From: Amia ocellicauda
Lineage: Eukaryota > Chordata > Actinopteri > Amiiformes > Amiidae
DNA: 64,000 nt
Reading direction: 5' to 3'
Assembly: GCF_036373705.1 (NCBI RefSeq)
Contig: NC_089864.1
Span: 2,598,501 to 2,662,500, forward strand
Under the pieces are notes generated by a model. The model was given only the letters and a program-made list of their open reading frames with translations. It made no database searches and was not told where the DNA came from. A program made the translations under genes and the position numbers. This document shows positions 56,057 to 64,000 of this stretch, piece by piece (position 1 is the first letter of the stretch; every line of letters starts with the position of its first letter).

Positions 56057-59000
56057 TTAGCACTGGGGCTCCAGTGTCTCTCCTCCTCCCTCCTCCTGGT
56101 GGAAAACCTGCCCCTCCGCCTGCTCTCTCCAGCGCAGTGTGGTGTCCTCCGGCAGACCCAGCCTGATCCATTCGCTCTTGATCTGAAAACACAGCAGTAA
56201 CACACTGACTGGAGCAGCACTGTGGCCAGAGGCACAGAGTGGAGGCAGCAGAGCTGTGCAGTGATTGTTTAATGATGAAACATATTAATAAATACTGCTC
56301 ATAATAAAGCTTGACCCCTGTAGCCATGTGTCTCCACACTCTCCCTCCCTCTCTCACAGTCACAGGGTCATCTGGTCCTCAGCACTCAGGGTCACAGCCA
56401 GGGCATCACTCACCTGCTCTAAGAGTGTCTCTCTCACTGCAGGTGCGTTGGGGTTCACACCACGTTTCCCCAGGAAATGCAGCTTCATTACTTCTCTGTT
56501 CTCTGTGGAGACCAACGGATCCATCGTTACAGCACACACACTGACAGACCTTTAGCATCCTTAGTGACGTAACCTTCTGCCCCCTACAGGCGACGCTCTG
56601 AAGTGTGTGTTCAGCAGGTGTGTGTGTGTCTGTCAGTGAGGGACAGAGTGACTGGGCTGTGTGAGCACCAGCAGGAGAGAGTGATGAAGGAGAGAGACTG
56701 TGAGGTGATGTCAGCTGTGCTGCAGTGCAGTGAGCTGCTGTGTGTGGAGGCAGGTGAGGGGAGCAGCAGTTGGAGGTGAGGAGGGGCTGGTGTGACATCA
56801 GTCCAGGTGGAGTGGGGGAGAGGAGGAGGGTGGAGGTGTGATGAGATGAAGTGTGTTGGTGTGAGAGGGGAGGTGTGGAGGGCTGAGCTGCAGTGAGGTG
56901 GGGTGAAGGGCACTGGGTGGAGGTGAGGTAACCCTCAGCCAGCCTCTCTGACCCAGGAGCTGAAGTCAACTCACCATAGTAACAGAAGAAAGGGAGCATG
57001 TAATTGCAAAGGGAATCAAACCATTTCCCTCTGATGTCCTTTTGTAGGTGCACTCCAGCACAGATCTGCTGTATTCCTGCGCCGTTGGGTTCGTCTGTGT
57101 CCCAGTGGCGGAATGAGGAGCTGCTCTGGTCTGACCACTTCCAGGGATCCCTGAACAGACCGATCCATACACACTGCCCCTTCGCTGCTTTCTTTACCTC
57201 CTCATTCTCACTCTGGCTCCTCACACTGACCAGGTCTGTGTAATTCTCTCTACAGAATCTCTGCGCCTCTGTCCAGTTCTTCACTTGGTCAATCAGGACG
57301 TATCTCTGTGTGGCGTTACTGGACTCTGTGAACACAAAGTCCAGCTGGTTCAGACCGTGCTGTGTTTATAGTGCATTGATAATACCCTATATAAATATTA
57401 GCCATGTGGAACCATAATATATTTCTATTCATTTAAATAGATTATGACATCACAGTTTTTAAATTATTTTGTGTTGTTACATGGCACACAGAAGATTTTG
57501 CTTGGCACGTCAGCCCTTTTCAAAAGTCAATCTTTTGTGTGTGTCAGAGGGGATGAATGAGATCAATTTTGTATCTAACATTTTGTTAAACAGAAAGTAT
57601 GAAGAAACAAATAAATCATGTTTGGAAAGGCATATGACACCCTGGGGGTTCAGATGTGTGACAGTCATTTATCGAGAATAAGAAAGTAAAATTAGAGGCT
57701 CAAAAGTGTAGAGAAATATATGGATTGTGACAAAAGGGCATAAAACATAAGATTAATTAGTGAAGTTTCAACATTCTTTTACATTTCCTTCAAAGTTAAT
57801 ATCATATCAGAATAATACAAATATTGGACTTGTTGTCACTACATTTCGGTCACTACCATTTACAGACATCATATAAGAAAGTCTGCTATAAGAAAGCAGC
57901 CATTACGAGTGGGCAGGATTTAATTGCATGTTAGCTAAATATTTATTTTTAAACTCCATACACTACTGGTCAAAACCTACATTTTTCCAGTTTTAATTGA
58001 AATTTACACAGTTTAATGTTTCAATGTAGTCTGAAATTAAATCATATAAAGCATAATAAACAGTTGGAGATAAAATAAACAAATCATTGAATCGTTTAGT
58101 TTAACAAAATTTAATCCCTTAAGCTGACAAACCCCTCAGGTACCCTTACAAGGACACATTTCTGCATTCTGAAAGGAGGGGTGGGGGGGATACTTGGTCT
58201 GAGTAGGAATACAAAATCTCAGAAAATATTGACAATTATTATATATTCTGGAACCAGACAGTCTGCTGATCAAAACAAGACAATCCATGTTTTGGTAGAA
58301 GCAACACACACCCATAGAGAGCTCAACATGTCAAGATGGAAAACTCTGTTAAAAGTGTACTAATACACAACGATTTTACATCATTGGATCTGAACTTCTC
58401 TGTGTTTGATAGAACATCAATAATATATACTGAATTCATCGTTAGGGTGTTCTGAACAAAACAAGGCTATTTGCAAAGAAATCCGATCGAAACTGAGTGA
58501 TCTGTGAACGTTTGAATGAGACCCACCCCCCACGAGCAGACTGCGATTTAACCCACATTCTCTGAATGACGGCTGTGACACGGAAACTGTAAATTGGATG
58601 TGTTTGAGAATGAAACACGCTGGAGCCAAGAGAATAAGCTTTCAAACCATGTGTGCATTGTAGTAACATAACTCTTAAATGTACATTATTTTTCAGTTTT
58701 TGGTAACCTAAACTTCTTTTTTAACCTCTGGCAGTTTACCGCTTACCTTTGTACCATTACCATTACCATTTCATCAGACTTGAACTGCTTAAATTTCAAT
58801 ACAAACTGGAAAAATTGGGTGTTCTAAAATGTTTGACAGATAGTGTATGTAACATTTACATTTAGATTTCACATTCAACATTTAGATTGAGATATATGAA
58901 ATAGATTTAAACTTATATAGATTTAAAAGTTAAATATTTATGTACATTTAAGTACATTTTTTGTTGGCAAAAGCCCATGTTTAGGACTTAGTTAAATATT

Positions 59001-60424
59001 TAGTCAAACAATAAACACTTAATATATTTAGTACTTATTTAGGCATTGATTTTAAAATTTGAAATATTTATGAATATGTAAAGAGTGGAATTAGTCCGCA
59101 GCAAGAACAATCATGTGCCACTAACGCTAATGCTCTTCAGGACATATATCTCCTCTGTTGTCGTAAAGTATAAAAGATCAGCACTGACCTCATTGCTTTT
59201 CCCACATACCTGGGCACAGCCACGGAAATGACTGTCAAGGAGTAAGACCATGACATTTTGACTTGATTATAATTGCCTTATCCATAGTTTTTCTGCTATC
59301 CTAGATGTTATGACGACTCATCCAGACTAACTCCAGAGAGCTTATATGTGATGGACTATACAATAGATTTCCTTTAAGTCCTTCATAGGGACTTGAATTG
59401 AGATTGTGTGGAGCAGTTGTGTGATTCTGGGCTGAGAGTGAGAAACATGGTTGCAGTTCCTCTCCTGTCCTCCCTCATTTACCTCAGCTGCCTTGTTTAA
59501 TATAATATCAGATTGAAGTAATAAAGTGAGACTGACCGTTAAAGCAAAGGATGGGATGGTACACTTTGCATTGATCATCATACCATTCACCACCACTGCC
59601 CATTGATACACAGTTTTCCTCACCACCCCTGTTATCAGGTTGCCCTGTGTACCAGTTGCGATACTCAGACTGCCCCCCTCTATAGAAATCACTGTCAGTC
59701 AGGGACCACTGCCAACTGTTCAGGTCAAGGTACAGTCCTATCCAGTTCCACACTGAAGCGCTGTCTGCAGTGTTGAGCAGTCTGTCCAGTTCTTCTGTAT
59801 TGTCAACGGTGGCCAGGTCAGTGTATTTCTCTCGGCAGTATTGTTGTGCGTCAATCCAGCCCAGGGGTTTGTTCACAAAGACATACTGATGAGCGAGACA
59901 TGAGGAGAGACTGCAGAGCCCTGGAAACACACAACACAACACACACAGACTGTCACTCAGAGCAGAGGCACTCAGGGGCCCAGCAACTGTGGGGCCAGCG
60001 GGGGTTGACAGTGGGTTTGTAGGAAACTGGGAGATCAATGTGTCCTCTTGTGTCTTTAGTGTTGTGATGTTGGATATCACTGAGTGTCCTACAGCAATGC
60101 TGGTGAGTCGGTGTGGAGAGTCAGTCAGTGCTGATTCAGGGTCTCTAGTTGTGGGTGTAGCTGTGCTGGTGCTGTGGAGTCCTGGCTGTGTGACAGTGTT
60201 TCTGGTCAGTGTTGCTGCTGAGAGACTGGGCCCAGTCAGCAGAAGGACACTGGCTCAGGGCTGCAGTCCCGTCACTGTAGTGGGTGATGTTGGGCCAATA
60301 CTGGGCCAACAGTGTGAGGTGATGTGATCAGGGCCATTCCTGTCAGATTGTGTGTCAGACACAGTCAGGAACACAGGGGACACTGACCTGAGAACAGCAG
60401 GATGAGAAACACCCTCCGCTCCAT
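56057..60424 (-). CDS. Secreted or soluble lectin with two C-type lectin domains
   Basis: Five minus-strand exons: 60388-60424 signal peptide (MERRVFLILLFS), 59537-59920 CTLD1, 56975-57325 CTLD2, 56414-56502, 56057-56182; phases 1-1-1-0 agree and give 987 nt, 328 residues. CTLD1 (13-140) has YCREKYTDLATV, WIGLY and TGQPDNRGGEENCV..GGEWYDDQC: a QPD (galactose-type) motif. CTLD2 (141-257) has FCRENYTDLVSV, WIGLF and DEPNGAGIQQICAG..GKWFDSLC: an EPN (mannose-type) motif. The C-terminal 71 residues (KLHFLGKRGVNPNAPAVRET, then LRWREQAEGQVFH) match the tail found on many fish macrophage-mannose-receptor-like lectins. No TM helix is seen, so secretion is likely. Expected role: calcium-dependent glycan recognition in innate defence. 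An untranslated first exon probably ends at 61435. Confidence 0.88.
57961..58845. mobile_element. Non-autonomous Tc1-like element in lectin intron 2
   Basis: Flanked by TA (57959-57960 and 58846-58847). Left end CACTACTGGTCAAAACCTAC then TTTTTCCAGTTTTAATTGAA; right end is the inverse (AAACTGGAAAAATTGGGTGT ... GATAGTG). 885 bp; no intact transposase frame inside. Confidence 0.85.
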
Positions 60425-60440
60425 GACTGGCCTGTCAGTC
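60425..60440 (-). promoter_or_regulatory. 5' UTR part of lectin coding exon 1
   Basis: A CTCATGCAG acceptor lies about 15 nt before the ATG, indicating that translation starts in the second exon of the transcript. Spliced leader: ACTGACAGGCCAGTC. Confidence 0.5.
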
Positions 60441-60539
60441 TGCATGAGACACGATTAAAGGCAACCTGTGTGTTCAAACTGGACATTTTTTTGTTTTTGT
60501 GTAAATGTCAATAATGTGTCAGACAAATTAGTGTTTGTC

Positions 60540-60985
60540 CCCAACCACACAACCCTACAACAGTGATGAGAAAGACCTAGGAGTCTATGTGGACTCCTCA
60601 CTTTCTCCATCCAAACAATGTGGGGAAGCAATAAAAAAGGCAAACACAATGCTAGGGTATATTGTCAAAAGTGTAGAATTGAGAACAAGGGCAGTGATGT
60701 TCAGACTGTACAATGCACTAGTTAGAGCTCATCTGGATACTGTGGACAGTTCTGGGCTCCACACTTAAGAACATAAGAACATAACAAAATTTACAAAAAC
60801 GAGAGGCCATCCACCCCATCGTGTTCGTTTGGTGTCCATTAACTAAGTGATCCAAGGATCCTATCCAGTCTGACTTTAAATGTTCCCAAATTTTCAGCTA
60901 CCACATCGCTGGGGAGTTTGTTCAGATTGTGACGCCTCTCTGTGTGAAGAAGTGTCTCCTGTTTTCTGTCTTGAATGCCGTTTCA
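60540..60985 (+). mobile_element. CR1-like LINE 3' fragment
   Basis: The plus frame reads EKDLGVYVDSSLSPSKQCGE, KKANTMLGYI and MFRLYNALVRAHLDTVDSS, the conserved C-terminal reverse-transcriptase region of CR1-type LINEs. It is followed by AAGAACATAAGAACATAAC and a frequently seen untranslated tail (GGGGAGTTTGTTCAGATTGT...). The copy lies in the 5' UTR intron of the lectin gene and is truncated. Confidence 0.75.
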
Positions 60986-61434
60986 AATTGGTACAGACAT
61001 ATTTAAATTGAATGATTTTAAAACATACTTTTTCAATAAACCTTTCTTTAACAAATGTACCCATGTAAATGTATTTACTTAACATAGCTTTTGTCACAAT
61101 AAGATGACATTTTGGTCTAGTAATATTTTTATTAGGCTAGTAAAAATGTGAGGCTATTGGTCATCTGTCTAGTGCCAAAAATCCAAACTTTCCAGCCCTG
61201 AACAGATCTATAAATAATGCAGCACATTTGTGCTTTATATCAAGGGCCCTGACAGAAACCTGTGACCACACCTAAGACCAGACATGTACCTTTTTCAGAC
61301 AGATAGTAGCACAACTAAGCGAAAGACAAGAAAGCTTTGAGATTGGATGGTAGTTATTGAGATCACTAGGGTTACATCCCTGATGGAGTTGAAAGTTGCA
61401 GCACTATGAAGTATAATAAATTGCAAATCCTTAC

Positions 61435-61560
61435 CTGCTTACAATGTCACTGAAGATAACCTTTTCCTGTCTGGTTCTCTGTGTCTGTCTGTCTGTATCT
61501 CAGTGATGTCTCTCAGTGTCTGTGCTTGTCTCTCTCTGTGTTTCTGTCTCTGTGATGCTC
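61435..61560 (-). promoter_or_regulatory. Candidate untranslated first exon of the lectin gene
   Basis: On the minus strand GACATTGTAAGCAG|GTAAGG is a strong donor about 1 kb upstream of the lectin's first coding exon. The region 5' of it is CAGACA-rich. The upper limit is arbitrary. Confidence 0.35.
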
Positions 61561-62029
61561 TGCAATATTGACCTATGTGCCTCCCGGGCTGACAGCCTCT
61601 CTGCCTCGCACTACATGCAAATCTATTTTATCTTCTGACAATGAGGTCCTGTCAGTACAGCTACAGGGAAGACCATAATGGAACAGTATTTCCATAGAGA
61701 GCAGAGAGAGTGATCACATGCTGACAATTCTGATCATTCTCTAATTCCATTTCTGTGCACAGATATTTTATTGTCAACATATAGATCTAAAAAGGCAATA
61801 GTAATAGCATTTTACCAGGGGATCATGTTTGGAATCTTTTTTTACAATGTGACTATCCTTAATCCTGATCAATCAATCCTAATTGTATATAACAGCACTT
61901 AGATTTTACTTTCCAGGATTTATGATCTCAGTTACTGTACTTACCTGTGTAAATTGGAAGTTGTAAAATGTATTATACTTTGAATTGCTTTATATAATGT
62001 AAATTTGAATTTGTAATGTTTGATGCTGG

Positions 62030-62100
62030 TAGTTAAACTGTATTCTTACACTTTGTATTGCACTGTTGTAAGTCGCCCTGGATAAGGGCGTCTGCCAATA

Positions 62101-62147
<47 letters not shown>
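62030..62147 (+). repeat. SINE/LINE tail with (AAT)n
   Basis: TAAGTCGCCCTGGATAAGGG followed by CGTCTGCCAATAAATAAT and about 15 AAT units. This is the shared 3' end of many fish SINEs and L2-like LINEs. Confidence 0.85.
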
Positions 62148-62150
<3 letters not shown>

Positions 62151-62240
62151 CAGTAAGATTCTAATAAATTACAAATGGGGTTTAATGGGGAGAAAATATA
62201 CACAGATGAATAAAGTAATGTACTCTTACAGTTAAATATA

Positions 62241-62815
62241 CAGTTAGGTCCATAAATCATTTTGTCTCTGTACGCCACCACAATGGATTTGAATGGAAAC
62301 AATCAAGATGTCCCAAGAACAAGCAGGAACTAAAGACACTGCAGTGCAGGCCTGGCAGAACATCACCAGGGAGGAAACCCAGCATCTGGTGATGTCAGGG
62401 GCGGATCTGCTTGCCCCCCCACAAGCACTGTGGACCAAACATTTTCAGATCCCCCCCCGCTAGTACTGCAGCCAAACACCGTTAATTCCCCCCCTCGCTA
62501 GCACCGCGGGCAAAACATTGTCAGCACCCCTTGTTAATTCGGCTAACCGCGGGGATGATGATGGACCCCCCTAAAACACAAGTTGCCCCGGCCATGCCCC
62601 CCCAGCTAAAATGGTCTAGAACTGCCACTGGGTGATGTCTATGGGTTCCAGACTTCAGGCAGTCATTGACTGCAAAGGATTTGCAACCAAGTATTGACTC
62701 ATGATTATACACTTAAAGCACATCTTGATTGTTTTCTTTCAAATCCATTGTGGTGGCGTAGAGAGACAAAATGATGACAATTGTGTCACTGGCCAAATAT
62801 TTATGGACCTAATTG
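62241..62815. mobile_element. Tc1/mariner-like MITE
   Basis: Flanked by TA (62239-62240, 62816-62817), ends CAGTTAGGTCCATAAAT and ATTTATGGACCTAATTG. Long inverted repeats include GCCACCACAATGGATTTGAA on the left and its inverse at about 62737-62757. No transposase. A hAT MITE sits inside. Confidence 0.9.
62396..62630. mobile_element. hAT MITE nested in the Tc1-like MITE
   Basis: 235 bp, starting CAGGGGCGGATCTGCTTGCC and ending GAACTGCCACTG, flanked by a perfect 8-bp duplication GGTGATGT (62388-62395, 62631-62638). C-rich inside (GCCCCCCC runs). Confidence 0.9.
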
Positions 62816-63120
62816 TAATTGAAAACATTGTAAATATGATGATTATTTTTCCTTAATACATTTTTGTCAGAGGAATGATTAGAGGAAGGGAGCTGAAAAC
62901 CATTTTGAATAAAGGTACTTATGTATTTATTATGTATTCTTTTTGCATTTAAAAATTATTAACTGAAATGCTTTATTTAGTAAATATTCTTTATTTTTTG
63001 TCTCTTACCTTGCCCATGTAACCTCTGTATGGCACACATACACAAAACATACATAAATACATACACAAGGGTTTGATGACAGAGTGCATAGATGCTCTTA
63101 AGTTACATATATTTAAATAA

Positions 63121-63122
<2 letters not shown>

Positions 63123-63156
<34 letters not shown>
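63123..63156. repeat. (CA)n microsatellite
   Basis: About 17 CA units, uninterrupted. Confidence 0.9.
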
Positions 63157-63159
<3 letters not shown>

Positions 63160-63269
63160 ATATAACTATAGACTTCTTAACGCATCTTCATACAGAATGG
63201 GGAATCATGGGAGTCTGCAGGATGCCAGAGGAGCTCAGCATAGTGTGAATGGAAGCAGATGGCAAGTAC

Positions 63270-63335
63270 TTTTGAAAGTAATGGTTCTTGTGAAGGGTAA
63301 AGGCATCTGCTAATAAATAAACAATAATAATACTT
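63270..63335 (+). repeat. SINE/LINE tail
   Basis: GAAGGGTAAAGGCATCTGCT followed by AATAAATAAACAATAATAAT, a degenerate form of the tail at 62030. Confidence 0.55.
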
Positions 63336-63914
63336 ATTTATGAATTTATCACAACTGGTTATAAGTACAAGCTGTACAAGCCATCAATAATAGTTTTCAA
63401 ACAGAGACCGTGCTGTATGACCATCGATGACACCGCATCTGTGGATTATGTGTCTCTTATTTTCACTGCCTTTTGAATATGTGAATATATGCGCACAGGA
63501 AAGTATATCTAACATATTCAGTTCAATTGTCAACTGATCCACTGTATTTCACTGAGTATTTTTATTTATTCGTGATATACACAGGGGGACAGAAGTCACT
63601 ATAGAGTTGCCACAATAAAGGTTCAATCTGTTTGTTTTTTAAAAAAGAAACAGTCACTTTTATATTAAAACATTTCTACAAAAGTAAATATATTTAACAA
63701 TACACAACTATGTATATGGAAAAAAAAGGTGCAGCAAAAATCACATATCTTGCAGAGGAGTGCGGTCACAGGAAATGAAAATACCATGACGACCCTTTAT
63801 CAGACGCAGTGAGTGGGTCGTGTTGCCTGCGGTCTGCTGTGTGCCTCTCTTTCCACTGAGCAGAAAACAGGAAACTGTCCACTGGCACATAAAAGAGGAA
63901 ATGGGCTCGTATTA

Positions 63915-64000
63915 CACTACCGTTCAAAAGTTTGGGGTCACTTAGAAATGTCCTTGTTTTCGAAAGAAAAGCAATTTTTTCGTCCATTAAAATAACATCA
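63915..64000. mobile_element. Tc1-like element end, cut by window edge
   Basis: After TA (63913-63914) the sequence CACTACCGTTCAAAAGTTTG followed by GGGTCACTTAGAAATGTCCT is the terminal repeat of a common fish Tc1-like family. The rest lies outside the window. Confidence 0.8.

Noticed and set aside
56406-56913. Extension of the CTLD2 frame into a Ser/His/Thr-rich stretch
   Set aside because: This reads through the GTGAGT donor at 56974 into the intron; exon 4 and exon 5 restore the known lectin tail with correct phase.
1-64000. CRISPR arrays, bacterial operons, tRNA or rRNA genes
   Set aside because: The sequence is vertebrate; the tandem repeats found are micro- and minisatellites without spacers, and no cloverleaf with B-box was noticed.

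Overview
The window looks like nuclear DNA of a ray-finned fish. Genes are small-exon and intron-rich, splice junctions are of vertebrate type, and the repeat load is typical of fishes: Tc1-like elements, hAT and piggyBac MITEs, L2-like and CR1-like LINE fragments, Ty3/Gypsy relics, a solo LTR, and SINE/LINE tails that end in the 'CCCTGGATAAGGGCGTCTGC' signature. The protein families (an NITR-like receptor, paired V-type/degenerate Ig receptors, tandem C-type lectin domains) also point to an actinopterygian. A CR1-like fragment at 60.5-61.0 kb and the linkage of an NITR-like gene with D1/D2 Ig receptors would suit a non-teleost ray-finned fish such as a holostean or sturgeon relative, but that is inference. 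No tRNA, rRNA or CRISPR was seen.

The region reads as a cluster of innate-type leukocyte receptors. From left to right: (1) 0.8-3.3 kb, minus strand, remnants of an Ig receptor (two degenerate D2-type Ig exons, one with an in-frame stop, plus a transmembrane exon). (2) 6.1-14.8 kb, minus strand, an array of phase-1 exons that can be read as one nine-exon receptor (signal, D1, linker, D2, D2, D2, D1, linker, TM/tail), probably a fusion of two genes because a decayed TM exon is embedded in it. (3) 18.8-19.1 kb, an orphan truncated D2 exon. (4) 22.2-24.7 kb, minus strand, a complete four-exon D1-D2 receptor. (5) 28.8-32.4 kb, plus strand, a complete five-exon NITR-like receptor with a V domain, a germline J-like motif, a TM segment and a tail carrying one canonical ITIM and one ITIM-like motif. 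(6) 40.8-44.9 kb, minus strand, a complete four-exon receptor with two atypical Ig domains. (7) 56.1-60.4 kb, minus strand, a complete five-exon lectin with two tandem CTLDs (QPD then EPN motif).

All extracellular Ig and CTLD exons begin and end in phase 1, so domains can be duplicated, lost or joined without breaking the frame. The array at 6-15 kb shows this process caught in progress. The genes are best understood as cell-surface or secreted recognition receptors. The NITR-like one is predicted to be inhibitory; the D1/D2 receptors carry no clear ITIM in the tails I can join.

Between genes the DNA is mostly transposon debris. Notable items are a complete-looking Tc1-like element at 37.9-39.5 kb whose transposase carries Asp where the family's third catalytic residue is Glu, a nest of at least four DNA transposons at 50.8-52.4 kb with recognisable target-site duplications, a hAT MITE inside a Tc1-like MITE at 62.2-62.8 kb, and a solo LTR with a perfect 4-bp duplication at 21.4-21.8 kb. 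Exon boundaries below were placed by eye using GT/GC-AG sites and phase consistency; no expression data or database search was available.
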